Part shown: one piece after another, positions 1 to 10,848 of the stretch
Layout: each line of letters starts with the position of its first letter
Numbering within the stretch: position 1 is the stretch's first letter
From: Amnibacterium sp. CER49
GTDB lineage: Bacteria; Actinomycetota; Actinomycetes; Actinomycetales; Microbacteriaceae
Assembly (NCBI RefSeq): GCF_029846255.1
Contig: NZ_JARVWQ010000001.1
Span: 1,364,001 to 1,428,000, forward strand
Reading direction: 5' to 3'
DNA length: 64,000 bases
Translations under genes and position numbers: made by a program
Notes under the pieces: model-generated
Database searches by the model: none
Seen by the model: the letters and a program-made list of their open reading frames with translations, nothing else
Told to the model about the DNA's origin: nothing

Positions 1-203
1 TGGCGCACCACGACGTCGGGTTCATCAACCCGGCGCTCTACGCCCTCCGCGGCTCCGGGCGCGCCGGCATCGTCGACGTGACCGCCGGGAACAACTCGTT
101 CGCCGGTGTCACGGGCTACAGCGCGAAGGCCGGCTACGACCTGGCCTCCGGCTGGGGCACGATCGACGCGCCGGAGTTCGTGCGGGCGCTCGCGAGGCGG
201 TAG
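1..203 (+). CDS. Sedolisin-like (S53) serine peptidase, C-terminal fragment
   Basis: The window opens inside this gene; 66 residues and the TAG stop are visible, read from base 3. The fragment contains INPALYAL, DVTAGNN and YDLASGWGTID. This is the C-terminal end of the subtilisin-like fold in the S53 (kumamolisin/sedolisin) family, where the DVT and GWGxxD segments supply calcium ligands. The catalytic Ser-Glu-Asp residues lie upstream, outside the window. Family members are usually secreted pro-enzymes active at acid pH. The gene converges on the FN3 gene with a strong shared terminator between them. The family call is good; enzyme activity cannot be judged from this piece. Confidence 0.75.
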   Translation, partial: AHHDVGFINPALYALRGSGRAGIVDVTAGNNSFAGVTGYSAKAGYDLASGWGTIDAPEFVRALARR

Positions 204-221
204 CCGCCCTCCGCGATCCAG

Positions 222-258
222 GGGACGCGCGCTTCCGGCACCCGGGGGCGCGCGTCCC
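222..258. terminator. Bidirectional hairpin terminator between converging genes
   Basis: A perfect 11-bp stem (GGGACGCGCGC at 222-232 pairing with 248-258) with a 15-nt loop lies between the stops of the S53 gene and the leftward FN3 gene. It has no U-tract, as is common for actinobacterial terminators, and is symmetric enough to serve both strands. Confidence 0.6.
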
Positions 259-267
259 TCGTCGTTG

Positions 268-1179
268 CTACCCCTTGCGCGGGCGCCGCAGCAGGAGGCC
301 GAGCACGGCGAGCGCACCGAGCACGACCGCGGCGGCAGCGCACGCGGCGGCCGCGACGGGTGAGTCGACGAGCGTCGGCCGGATCGCCGCAGCCGACGGC
401 GGCGCCTGCGGCTGCACGGCGGCGGCGACCGGTGCGCTCCCGCGGGCCGAGACGGTCTGCAGCGGCTGCGGGGCGACCGCCGGCATCGTCGCCGTGCCGG
501 TGGGGCCCCCGGCAGTCGCCGTGAACATCGAGCGGACCGCGCGTGCCTGGCTCCGTCGGCCGTCCGCGGCGACCGCCGTCACCAGTGCGCTGTAGAGCGT
601 CCCCGACGGGAGCGGCTCGAACGTCACGGAGCTGCCCCCCGCCACGGTGCGGTGCAGGTCGGTGCCGTCCGCCCCGCGGAGCTCGACGAGGTAGGACGTG
701 ACGCCGGGCACCGGCGTCCACCGGAGTCGCAGTCCGACCCTGGTGCGGACGAGCGACGCATCGGCCACCGCCGGCACAGCCGCGGGTGCGGTCCAGCGTG
801 CCGGGGACGACGGCACGGCTCCCTCCGCGGTCTCGGCGACGACGCGGACCCGCAGGTCGGTCCCCGGGGCGATCCCGGTGAGCAGGAGGCTCGGCACCGA
901 GGTGGTGCTGCGTCCCCGTCCGGCCACGACGACGGCGTACCCGGTGGCACCGGGCGCGGGGTCCCACGAGAGGGTGACGGTGCCCGGCACCGCACCGGCG
1001 GCGAACCGCACCGCGGGGTCCCACGCGGGGGCCGGCGGTGTCGCCGACGGGACCGGAGCGGTCGTCGTGCTCGTCGGCGTGGGGGACGGGGTCGGGGGAT
1101 CCGCGGCCGCGGCGGCCGCCGGCAGGAGCACGAGCCCCGCGGCGAGCGCGCAGAGCAGCACGGAAGCGCGCAGTGGCAT
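268..1179 (-). CDS. Secreted, membrane-anchored protein with fibronectin type III repeats
   Basis: 303 residues from the ATG at 1179, chosen because GGAAGG lies just upstream and the protein then begins with a clean signal peptide (MPLRASVLLCALAAGLVLL, cleaved near AAAAADPP). A Pro/Thr/Ser linker (about 27-50) is followed by two FN3-like beta domains (about 52-135 and 140-220; typical strands VTLSWDPAPGATGYAVVV and LRLRWTPVPGVTSYLVEL). Then come a Pro/Ala-rich linker, one hydrophobic segment and a positive tail (RRPRKG), giving a surface protein tethered by its C-terminus. There is no LPXTG motif and no catalytic domain. A role in cell-surface adhesion or wall binding is inference; no specific function is recognised. 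Confidence 0.75.
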   Translation of the reverse strand: MPLRASVLLCALAAGLVLLPAAAAAADPPTPSPTPTSTTTAPVPSATPPAPAWDPAVRFAAGAVPGTVTLSWDPAPGATGYAVVVAGRGRSTTSVPSLLLTGIAPGTDLRVRVVAETAEGAVPSSPARWTAPAAVPAVADASLVRTRVGLRLRWTPVPGVTSYLVELRGADGTDLHRTVAGGSSVTFEPLPSGTLYSALVTAVAADGRRSQARAVRSMFTATAGGPTGTATMPAVAPQPLQTVSARGSAPVAAAVQPQAPPSAAAIRPTLVDSPVAAAACAAAAVVLGALAVLGLLLRRPRKG

Positions 1180-1243
1180 CGGGACGGCCTTCCGATGGGG
1201 ACCATCGAGGATCCCCCGGGTGCGTCGGAAGCGCAAGGGCCGG

Positions 1244-2461
1244 TCAGGCCGCCGGGGCCGCAGCAGCACCGGGGCGCCGTGCCGCCGGCGAGCAGAGTCC
1301 CCCCACCGCGATGAGCACGAGGACGACGAGCAGCGCGAGCAGCAGGGTGAACCGCTGCCCGAGCAGACCGATGAGCGGGGGCCCGACGAGGAAGGCGAGG
1401 TAGCCGATCGTCGCCACGGCGCTGACGGCCGCGTTCGCCGTGCGCGGGTCGTCGGCGGCGGCCGACATGCCGACCGGGAAGCCGAGCGCGGCGCCGAGGC
1501 CCCAGAGCACGACCCCGACCACGGCGACGACGACGTTCGGGACCACGATCACGAGCAGCAGTCCGAGCACGGCGAACCCGGCGGAGACGCGGAGCACCGG
1601 CACGCGCCCGAACCGGTCGAGCAGTCCGGCGCCCGCGACGCGGCCGACGGTCATGGCAGCGACGAAGACGCCGAAGATCGCCGCGCCCGCGGCGTTCGTC
1701 ACGCCGTGCCCGTCGACCATGGCAAGGCTGAGCCAGTCGTTCGCGCTGCCCTCGGCGAACGCCATGCCGAGGACGATCAGCCCGATCAGCAGCACGCGGC
1801 CGTCGCGCCAGACCGCCAGGCGCGACTGCCACGTCGCACCATGCTCGGCGTGCTCCGGGTCCTCAGCGGGCTGCAGGTGACGGACCAGCGCGAGCGTCGT
1901 GACGAGGGCGATCAGGCCCACACCGGCGAAGTGGGCGGCGATCGGGACCCCGAACGCCGCGAGCGCCGAGCCGATCCCGGCACCGACCACCGTGCCGAGG
2001 CTGAACGCCGCATGGTAGAGCGGCATCAGCGTGCGGCCGATCGCGCGCTCGTTCGCGGCGCCGGAGAGGTTCATCGCGACGTCGACGATGCTGCTGCCCG
2101 CGCCGAACACGGCGAGCGGCACGAAGAACGCCCCGAACGACGGCGCGAACGCCGTGACCGCACCGAGCGCGAGCAGCGCCACGGACGCCGCGGTGTAGCA
2201 GACGAGGATCGTGCGCGTGGCCCCGAGCCGGGCGACGATGTGGCTCGCACCGAGCAGGCCGGAGATCGAGCCGATCGAGATGCCGAGCAGCAGGAAGCCC
2301 ATCTCCTGCGTGCTGGCCGACAGCAGGTCCCGGATGCCGGGCACCCGGCTCGCCCAGGTCGCGAACGCGAGACCCGTGAGGCCGAAGATCGTGAAGACGG
2401 CGTTGCGCCAGCGGATCAGCTCGGGCGCGGGCGCAGTCGTCCCCCGCCGCGCCCACCCCAC
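1244..2461 (-). CDS. MFS transporter, possibly sugar or drug efflux
   Basis: 405 residues from a GTG at 2461, with about 12 hydrophobic segments in two halves split by a hydrophilic loop near residues 196-210 (LQPAEDPEHAEHG). The sequence resembles the YbjJ/FucP-type branch of the major facilitator superfamily (e.g. WASRVPGIRDLL near the N-terminus, DRFGRVPVLR between later helices). The substrate cannot be read from sequence. It is divergent from the alpha-xylosidase gene with only 35 bp between the two starts, so the two may share control, but MFS members of this branch are not known as xyloside importers. A -10 box 8 nt before the GTG suggests a leaderless mRNA. Confidence 0.8.
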   Translation of the reverse strand: MGWARRGTTAPAPELIRWRNAVFTIFGLTGLAFATWASRVPGIRDLLSASTQEMGFLLLGISIGSISGLLGASHIVARLGATRTILVCYTAASVALLALGAVTAFAPSFGAFFVPLAVFGAGSSIVDVAMNLSGAANERAIGRTLMPLYHAAFSLGTVVGAGIGSALAAFGVPIAAHFAGVGLIALVTTLALVRHLQPAEDPEHAEHGATWQSRLAVWRDGRVLLIGLIVLGMAFAEGSANDWLSLAMVDGHGVTNAAGAAIFGVFVAAMTVGRVAGAGLLDRFGRVPVLRVSAGFAVLGLLLVIVVPNVVVAVVGVVLWGLGAALGFPVGMSAAADDPRTANAAVSAVATIGYLAFLVGPPLIGLLGQRFTLLLALLVVLVLIAVGGLCSPAARRPGAAAAPAA

Positions 2462-2469
2462 GGGACGCC

Positions 2470-2475
2470 AGCCTA
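2470..2475 (-). promoter_or_regulatory. -10 box of the MFS gene (leaderless)
   Basis: On the minus strand TAGGCT is followed after 8 nt by the GTG start at 2461, with no Shine-Dalgarno sequence, as expected for a leaderless actinobacterial transcript. The divergent yicI-like GTG at 2497 lies only 21 bp away on the other strand. Confidence 0.45.
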
Positions 2476-2496
2476 CGGGGTGCTACACAAGGGCTC

Positions 2497-4812
2497 GTGC
2501 GCTTCACCGACGGGTTCTGGCTGCTGCGACCGGGCATCACGGCCGCCTACGGGCGGGAGGCGTACGACCTCGAGCAGCGCGGCGACGAGCTCGTCGTGAC
2601 GGTGCCGACGAAGCCGATCACCACCCGCGGCGACACGCTGAACCTGCCGGTGCTCACCGTGACCCTCTCGGCGCCGCTGCCCGACGTGATCCGGGTGCGG
2701 ATCGAGCACCACACGGGCGGCGGCGAGCCGCTGCGCTTCCCTGTGCACGAGGAGCCGGGGGCCGGCAGCGTGACGGTGGGCGACGACGAGGCCGTCGTGC
2801 GGAGCGGGCGCCTCGAGGCGCGGGTGCGGCGCGGCGCCCCGTGGTCGCTCTCGTTCCTCGGCGACGGCGTGCCGCTCACCGCCTCGGGCGCCAAGTCGCA
2901 GGCCTGGGTCCAGGTCGCGCACGACGCCGTGGTCGACCCCGCGCCCGTCGGGCTCCCCCGCTCGACCGGCACCGCGTACGTGCACGAGCAGCTCGAGCTC
3001 GGCGTCGGCGAGACGGTGTACGGCCTCGGCGAGCGCTTCGGTCCGTTCGTGAAGAACGGGCAGACCGTCGAGGTCTGGAACGCCGACGGCGGCACGTCCA
3101 GCGAGCAGGCGTACAAGAACGTGCCCTTCTACCTGACGAACCGCGGCTACGGCGTGTTCGTGAACGAGCCCGGCCACGTCTCCTTCGAGGTCGGCTCGGA
3201 GGCCGTCGAGCGGGTGCAGTTCTCGGTGCGCGGGGAGTCGCTCGAGTACTTCCTCGTCTACGGACCGACCCCGAAGCAGGTGCTGGAGCGCTACACGGCG
3301 CTCAGCGGCCGTCCCGCGCGGGTCCCGGCATGGAGCTACGGGCCGTGGCTCAGCACGAGCTTCACCACCGACTACGACGAGGCGACCGTGACCGGTTTCC
3401 TCGACGGCATGCGCGAGCGCGGCCTGCCGCTGTCGGTGTTCCACTTCGACTGCTTCTGGATGCGCGAGTTCAACTGGGTCGACTTCGAGTGGGACCCGCG
3501 CGTCTTCCCCGACCCCGAGGGCATGCTCGCCCGGCTGCACGAGCGCGGACTGCGCGTCAGCGTCTGGATCAACCCGTACGTGGCGCAGCGCTCCCCGCTC
3601 TTCGCCGAGGCGGCGGCCGCGGGGTACCTCGTACGCCGCACCGACGGCTCGGTCTGGCAGTGGGACCTCTGGCAGGCCGGCATGGGCCTCGTCGACTTCA
3701 CGAATGCGGACGCGGTCGCCTGGTTCCAGGACAAGCTGCGGGGCCTGATCCGGCAGGGCGTCGACTGCTTCAAGACCGACTTCGGCGAGCGGGTGCCGGC
3801 CACGGGCGTCGTCTTCGCCGACGGCTCCGACCCCGAGCGGATGCACAACCTCTACCCGCAGCGCTACAACGAGGCCGTGGCGGCCGTGCTCGAGGAGGCC
3901 CGAGGGCGCGGCGAGGTGGTGCTCTTCGCACGGTCGGCCACGGCGGGCGGGCAGACGCTGCCGGTGCACTGGGGCGGCGACTCCACCTCGACCTTCGCAT
4001 CGATGGCCGAGACCCTGCGCGGCGGCCTCTCCCTCGCGCTGTCGGGCTTCGGCTTCTGGAGTCACGACATCGGCGGCTTCGAGGGCACCCCGGACGCCGC
4101 CGTCTTCAAGCGCTGGACGGCCTTCGGGCTGCTCTCGAGCCACAGCCGGTTCCACGGCAGCGACTCGTACCGGGTGCCGTGGATCTTCGACGACGACGAG
4201 GACGCCCCGGGCAGCGCCGTCCGCGTGGCGCGCCGGTTCGCCGCGCTGAAGAACCGGCTCGCCCCGTACCTCCTCGCGGCCGGCGAGGAGGCCGCGGGAA
4301 CCGGCGCCCCCGTGATGCGGCCGATGCTCCTCGAGTTCCCGGACGACCCGACCTCGGTGCATCTCGACCGGCAGTACCTGCTCGGGCCGGACCTGCTCGT
4401 CGCCCCGGTGTTCACCGTGGACGGCTCGGTCGAGGTCTATCTGCCCGAGGGCGAGTGGTTCGGCCTGCTGTCCGGCGAGCGGGTCTCCGGCGGCCGCTGG
4501 CTGCGTGAGCGGCACGACTTCGAGTCGCTGCCCCTCTACGTGCGGCCCGGTTCGGTGCTCCCGCTCGGGCGGCGCGAGGACCGCCCCGACACCGACCACC
4601 TCGACGGCCTCACGCTGCTCGTGCACCCCGCCGGTGACGGCTGGTCTCGCACCGTCGAGGTGCTCCGTGAGGACGGCAGCCCCGTCGCCTTCACCGCCCG
4701 CTCCGAGGGCGGCCACGTGGTCGTCGAATCCGACCTCGCCGACGGCTGGGGGGCGCAGCTCGCGGGCGGCGAGCGGGTCGAGGCGAGCGGGGGGAAGAGC
4801 GCGCTGACCTAG
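2497..4812 (+). CDS. yicI: Alpha-xylosidase, glycoside hydrolase family 31
   Basis: 771 residues, almost the length of E. coli YicI (772), and similar from the first residues (RFTDGFWLLRPG). An N-terminal beta-sandwich (to about 350) precedes the (beta/alpha)8 catalytic barrel (SVWINPY, then CFKTDFGERVP with nucleophile D428, then HWGGDSTSTF with acid/base D495, then GFGFWSHDIGGFEG). The C-terminal beta domains follow. The enzyme removes non-reducing alpha-xylosyl residues, for instance from isoprimeverose units of xyloglucan. It has no signal peptide, so it is cytoplasmic. The GTG at 2497 is the first start consistent with the family. It stands alone, divergent from an MFS transporter; no specific regulator lies beside it. 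Confidence 0.9.
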   Translation: MRFTDGFWLLRPGITAAYGREAYDLEQRGDELVVTVPTKPITTRGDTLNLPVLTVTLSAPLPDVIRVRIEHHTGGGEPLRFPVHEEPGAGSVTVGDDEAVVRSGRLEARVRRGAPWSLSFLGDGVPLTASGAKSQAWVQVAHDAVVDPAPVGLPRSTGTAYVHEQLELGVGETVYGLGERFGPFVKNGQTVEVWNADGGTSSEQAYKNVPFYLTNRGYGVFVNEPGHVSFEVGSEAVERVQFSVRGESLEYFLVYGPTPKQVLERYTALSGRPARVPAWSYGPWLSTSFTTDYDEATVTGFLDGMRERGLPLSVFHFDCFWMREFNWVDFEWDPRVFPDPEGMLARLHERGLRVSVWINPYVAQRSPLFAEAAAAGYLVRRTDGSVWQWDLWQAGMGLVDFTNADAVAWFQDKLRGLIRQGVDCFKTDFGERVPATGVVFADGSDPERMHNLYPQRYNEAVAAVLEEARGRGEVVLFARSATAGGQTLPVHWGGDSTSTFASMAETLRGGLSLALSGFGFWSHDIGGFEGTPDAAVFKRWTAFGLLSSHSRFHGSDSYRVPWIFDDDEDAPGSAVRVARRFAALKNRLAPYLLAAGEEAAGTGAPVMRPMLLEFPDDPTSVHLDRQYLLGPDLLVAPVFTVDGSVEVYLPEGEWFGLLSGERVSGGRWLRERHDFESLPLYVRPGSVLPLGRREDRPDTDHLDGLTLLVHPAGDGWSRTVEVLREDGSPVAFTARSEGGHVVVESDLADGWGAQLAGGERVEASGGKSALT

Positions 4813-5140
4813 GTCTTTGTACACATGTTCGAAACCTGTGGACAACCCGACCCCGGGGCGTTCGCCGACCGTCCCGGAACCGCGTCTCGGTGTCTCGGCC
4901 TCGTGTCGGTGCAGACCCGCGTGTCGCACCTGCACGCGCGCGGATCACCGACAGGCGGTATCCAGCGGAGTCCGGCCTGCTCGCGGCCCTGGCTGGAGCG
5001 GGACCGAGTACGAGAAGCGCGGCGGTGGTCGACGTGAACGACCAGGCGGGCCCGGACGACGCATCGGGGGCCGCTGCTCGTCACCGATCGGGCGGACCGA
5101 CGACTCCGGCGTCGTGGCGTGCAGGCGTCGAAGACCACGG
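4813..5140. other. Gene-free stretch with one DnaA-box-like 9-mer
   Basis: No credible gene is present between the yicI-like stop and the displaced tRNA-Ala half. The only recognisable element is TGTGGACAA at 4837-4845, the complement of the actinobacterial DnaA-box form TTGTCCACA. A copy of a 21-bp sequence also found beyond tRNA-Ile lies at 5117-5137 (20 of 21 identical to 5465-5485). Confidence 0.5.
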
Positions 5141-5194
5141 GCTCGTGGAGACGAGGGGAATCGAACCCCTGACCTCCTGCTTGCAAGCAGGCGC
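5141..5194 (-). repeat. Displaced copy of the tRNA-Ala 3' half (att-like direct repeat)
   Basis: Bases 5141-5186 repeat 5295-5340 without a mismatch (46 bp). After a one-base deletion the match continues through GCAGGCGC, then stops. The copy covers the 3' flank, acceptor strand, T-arm, variable loop, anticodon stem and part of the loop of tRNA-Ala(TGC), in the same orientation, 154 bp downstream of the real gene. The deletion shortens the anticodon loop from TTTGCAA to TTGCAA, and there is no D-arm or 5' acceptor strand, so it cannot be a functional tRNA. Direct repeats of a tRNA 3' half are the hallmark of integrase attachment sites; the roughly 100 bp in between would be all that remains of an element. 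Confidence 0.75.
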
Positions 5195-5299
5195 GCAGCA
5201 CCGACCAGCACGCCGCCGCTCCTGCGGCGCGCGTCGTGAGCACTCCGCCGCGCCCGACGCGACGGCCGCGGCTGCGGATCCGAGGCGGATCGAGGCTCG

Positions 5300-5372
5300 T
5301 GGAGACGAGGGGAATCGAACCCCTGACCTCCTGCTTGCAAAGCAGGCGCTCTACCAATTGAGCTACGCCCCC
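5300..5372 (-). tRNA. tRNA-Ala (anticodon TGC)
   Basis: The 73-nt cloverleaf starts GGGGGCG and ends CGTCTCC plus discriminator A, without encoded CCA. The anticodon stem-loop is CCTGC-TTTGCAA-GCAGG, giving TGC. The T-arm carries GGTTCGAATCC. The acceptor stem has G at position 3 opposite T at 70, the G3:U70 pair that is the main alanine identity signal. It lies downstream of tRNA-Ile on the same strand, the usual pairing beyond gyrA in actinobacteria. Confidence 0.95.
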
Positions 5373-5455
5373 GAGACGGACGAGTCAAGAGTAGCGGGCC
5401 GCCCCCGGCACGGGAGGCCGGGCCGCGGCGCCGGGCCGGCCGGACTGTCCACGAC

Positions 5456-5483
5456 GTCTTCGACGCGTGCACGCGTCGAAGAC
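5456..5483. terminator. Perfect 28-bp palindrome between tRNA-Ile and tRNA-Ala
   Basis: Bases 5456-5483 read identically on both strands (each arm GTCTTCGACGCGTG). It sits 10 bp past the 3' end of tRNA-Ile. In RNA it can fold into a stem with a small loop and may terminate or mark processing of the tRNA transcript. Its right half recurs with one mismatch at 5117-5137, next to the displaced tRNA-Ala half. Confidence 0.45.
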
Positions 5484-5493
5484 CATCAATACG

Positions 5494-5567
5494 TGGGGCT
5501 ACCAGGACTTGAACCTGGGACCTCTTCGTTATCAGCGAAGCGCTCTAACCGCCTGAGCTATAGCCCC
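5494..5567 (-). tRNA. tRNA-Ile (anticodon GAT)
   Basis: This 74-nt cloverleaf begins GGGGCTA and ends TAGCCCC plus discriminator A, with no encoded CCA. The D-arm is AGCTCAGGCGGTTAGAGC, the anticodon loop is CTGATAA (anticodon GAT), and the T-loop region is GGTTCAAGTCC. The acceptor strands pair perfectly. It is located between the DUF3566 gene and tRNA-Ala on the same strand. Confidence 0.95.
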
Positions 5568-5627
5568 GAGTACGACCGTCATCGGCCGTGCGGCCCTCGC
5601 GGGCCGGAGAACGAATCTACCGCACCG

Positions 5628-6008
5628 TCACTGGTTGGTGAAACCGACCAGGATGCCGCCGGACACCCGGACGCTCAGGTTGTACAGCACGCACGCGATG
5701 GCGCCGAGCACCGTGCCGACGACGACGTTCAGCGCGGCGATGACGAGCGTGAAGCCCATCACCTGCGCGAACGACAGCACGCTGTTCACGGAGAAGTTCT
5801 TCTGCCCCGACACGTCGGACGCGAGGGTGCTGATCGAGTCGAAGATGCCCGTCGAGGCGAGCACCGTCCAGATCAGCAGCACCGCGACGAAGATGACGAT
5901 GCCGATCGCGGCCGAGATGAGGAAGGAGAACTTCACCACCGACCAGAAGTCGATGTAGACCAGCTTGAGACGGACCTGCTTCGCCGGCATCGGCCTCGAT
6001 GACTTCAT
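5628..6008 (-). CDS. DUF3566 membrane protein downstream of gyrA
   Basis: 126 residues with two clear membrane helices (about 25-50 and 82-108), separated by an extracytoplasmic segment, and a short basic N-terminus (PAKQVRLKLVYIDFWSVVKFSF). The C-terminal motif SVRVSGGILVGF is typical of DUF3566, a family found almost always directly after gyrA in actinobacteria. Its role is unknown; some homologues carry a long N-terminal extension implicated in cell-surface or division functions, which is missing here. The start is uncertain: the ATG at 6008 is 19 bp past gyrA, but the ATG at 5990 has a better GAGG ribosome-binding site. It is likely cotranscribed with gyrA. Confidence 0.8.
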   Translation of the reverse strand: MKSSRPMPAKQVRLKLVYIDFWSVVKFSFLISAAIGIVIFVAVLLIWTVLASTGIFDSISTLASDVSGQKNFSVNSVLSFAQVMGFTLVIAALNVVVGTVLGAIACVLYNLSVRVSGGILVGFTNQ

Positions 6009-6027
6009 CGAGAGCCGTTCGCCGACG

Positions 6028-8538
<2,511 letters not shown>

Positions 8539-8650
8539 GGGGGTCCTTAACTGTTACCGGGAAGGGCGGTGGTCGCGAGGGTCTCGTGACGCGGCCGGGC
8601 AGGGCCGCCCTCGACCCTGAACCGCGGATCGCTGGTCGCGATCCGGTGGC

Positions 8651-10741
8651 TCAGATGTCGAGGAACCGCACGTCCTTCGCGTTCTTCTGGATGAAGGAGC
8701 GGCGGGACTCGACGTCCTCGCCCATGAGGGTGGAGAAGATCTCGTCGGCGGCCGCGGCGTCCTCGAGCGTGACCTGCAGCAGCGTGCGGGTCTCGGGGTT
8801 CATCGTCGTGTCCCAGAGCTCGGAGTAGTCCATCTCGCCGAGGCCCTTGTAGCGCTGGATCCCGTTCTCCTTCGGGATCCGCTTGCCACGGGCGAGCCCG
8901 TCGGCCATCACGGCGTCGCGCTCGCGGTCGCTGTAGACGTACTCGTGCGGCGAGTTGCTCCACTTGAGGCGGTAGAGCGGCGGCTGCGCGAGGTACACGT
9001 ACCCGAGCTCGATGAGCGGCCGCATGAAGCGGAACACGAGCGTGAGCAGCAGCGTGGTGATGTGCTGGCCGTCGACATCGGCGTCGGCCATGAGCACGAT
9101 CTTGTGGTACCTGGCCTTCTCGGCCACGAAGTCGTCGCCGATGCCGCACCCGAAGGCCGTGATCATGGCCTGGATCTCCTGGTTCGCGAGCGCCCGGTCG
9201 AGCCGCGCCTTCTCGACGTTCAGGATCTTGCCGCGCAGCGCGAGGATCGCCTGCGTCTCGGGGTTGCGGCCGCGCACCGCGGAGCCGCCGGCCGAGTCGC
9301 CCTCGACGAGGAAGATCTCGGCCTTCGACGCGTCCCGGGTCTGGCAGTCCTTCAGCTTGCCCGGCATCGACGCGGTCTCGAGCACGCCCTTGCGCCTCGT
9401 CGCATCGCGAGCCTTGCGGGCCGCCATGCGGGCGGTCGCCGCCTGCTGCGCCTTGCGGATGATGTCCTTCGCCTGGACGGGATGGCTGTCGAACCAGTCG
9501 GCCAGCTGGGAGCTGACGACCCGCTGCACGAACGTCTTCGCCTCGGTGTTGCCGAGCTTCGTCTTCGTCTGGCCCTCGAACTGCGGCTCGCCGAGCTTCA
9601 CCGAGATGACCGCGGTGAGCCCCTCGCGCACGTCGTCGCCGGAGAGGTTGTCGTCCTTCTCCTTGAGCAGACCCTTCTCGCGCGCGTACCGGTTCATGAG
9701 CGTAGTCAGCGCGGCGCGGAAGCCCTCCTCGTGCGTGCCGCCCTCGTGCGTGTTGATCGTGTTCGCGTAGGTGTGGACGCTCTCGCTGTACGCGCCCGTC
9801 CACTGCATCGCGAGCTCGAGCGAGATGCGCCGGTCGACGTCCTCCGACTCGAAGGAGATGACCTCGGGGTTCACGAGCTCGGTCTTCTTCGTGGAGTTGA
9901 GGTACTCGACGTAGTCGACGAGCCCGCGCTCGTACTTGAAGACGACCGTGCGGTCGATGCGGTTCGCGTCGACCTCGCCGTCGACGGGCTCGGTCGTGCG
10001 CTGATCGGTGAGCGCGATCGCGAGGCCCTTGTTGAGGAACGCGTACTGCTGGAACCGGGTTCGGAGGGTCTCGTAGTCGAACTCGACGGTCTCGAAGATC
10101 TCGGCGTTCGGCCAGAACGTGACCGTGGTGCCGGTGCCCTCAGCGGCCTCGCCCTGCTCGACGGGCGCGAGCGGCACGCCGTTCTCGTACTGCTGGCGCC
10201 AGATGTGACCCTGCCGCTTCACCTCGACGGCGAGCCGGCTCGAGAGCGCGTTGACCACGGAGCTGCCGACGCCGTGCAGACCACCCGACACCGCGTACCC
10301 GCCGCCGCCGAACTTGCCGCCGGCGTGCAGCACCGTGAGCACGACCTCGAGCGTGGAGCGACCTTCGACCGGGTGCACGTCGACGGGGATGCCGCGGCCG
10401 TTGTCGGCGACCCGGACTCCGCCGTCGGCGAGGATCGTGATGTCGATGTGGTCGCAGTAGCCGGCGAGCGCCTCGTCGACCGCGTTGTCGACGATCTCGT
10501 AGACGAGGTGGTGCAGACCGCGCGGTCCCGTGGAGCCGATGTACATGCCCGGGCGCTTCCGCACGGCCTCGAGCCCCTCGAGCACCTGGATCGAGCCCGC
10601 GCCGTACTCCTCGGGCGAGGCGACCTGCGGACGCTCGGGAGCAGCCCGCTCCGCGTCCGGGACACCGGCGCCGTTCGAAGGATCCTCGTCGCGGCTCTCC
10701 GCCGCCGTCCCGCCGTCCACGGCGCCCGCGTCATCCGTCAA
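8651..10741 (-). CDS. gyrB: DNA gyrase subunit B
   Basis: 696 residues. The GHKL ATPase domain has [20 protein letters not shown] and [14 protein letters not shown]; the transducer domain follows; the TOPRIM domain carries EGDSAGGSA and DADVDGQH, which bind the catalytic magnesium. The C-terminus ends in [18 protein letters not shown], as in other GyrB proteins. The start is the TTG at 10741 with GGAG 7 nt upstream; no ATG or GTG in frame would keep the full ATPase domain and have a better site. The first 45 or so residues form an acidic, low-complexity extension common in Microbacteriaceae. With GyrA it makes the heterotetrameric gyrase. Confidence 0.96.
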   Translation of the reverse strand: MTDDAGAVDGGTAAESRDEDPSNGAGVPDAERAAPERPQVASPEEYGAGSIQVLEGLEAVRKRPGMYIGSTGPRGLHHLVYEIVDNAVDEALAGYCDHIDITILADGGVRVADNGRGIPVDVHPVEGRSTLEVVLTVLHAGGKFGGGGYAVSGGLHGVGSSVVNALSSRLAVEVKRQGHIWRQQYENGVPLAPVEQGEAAEGTGTTVTFWPNAEIFETVEFDYETLRTRFQQYAFLNKGLAIALTDQRTTEPVDGEVDANRIDRTVVFKYERGLVDYVEYLNSTKKTELVNPEVISFESEDVDRRISLELAMQWTGAYSESVHTYANTINTHEGGTHEEGFRAALTTLMNRYAREKGLLKEKDDNLSGDDVREGLTAVISVKLGEPQFEGQTKTKLGNTEAKTFVQRVVSSQLADWFDSHPVQAKDIIRKAQQAATARMAARKARDATRRKGVLETASMPGKLKDCQTRDASKAEIFLVEGDSAGGSAVRGRNPETQAILALRGKILNVEKARLDRALANQEIQAMITAFGCGIGDDFVAEKARYHKIVLMADADVDGQHITTLLLTLVFRFMRPLIELGYVYLAQPPLYRLKWSNSPHEYVYSDRERDAVMADGLARGKRIPKENGIQRYKGLGEMDYSELWDTTMNPETRTLLQVTLEDAAAADEIFSTLMGEDVESRRSFIQKNAKDVRFLDI

Positions 10742-10765
10742 AATCGATCTCCGATCGTCCTCCTC

Positions 10766-10771
10766 AGTCTA
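10766..10771 (-). promoter_or_regulatory. -10 box of gyrB
   Basis: TAGACT on the minus strand lies 24 bp before the TTG start, followed by GAGGAGGA and GGAG. A matching -35 box is not evident. It implies gyrB has its own promoter, separate from the recF-DUF721 transcript upstream. Confidence 0.4.
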
Positions 10772-10848
10772 CCGTGCAGGCGTGTCGCGCCGGGCCGGGA
10801 ACGCCCCTGTGGAGGCAGGAAACCAGCAGGGTGACCGAATCAGCCCGG

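Noticed and set aside
2473-4935. An 820-codon minus-strand frame over the GH31 gene
   Set aside because: Shadow of the alpha-xylosidase; no motifs, and the plus-strand protein has both catalytic aspartates in context.
5141-5194. A second tRNA-Ala gene
   Set aside because: Only the 3' half is present, with a shortened anticodon loop and no D-arm or 5' acceptor strand.
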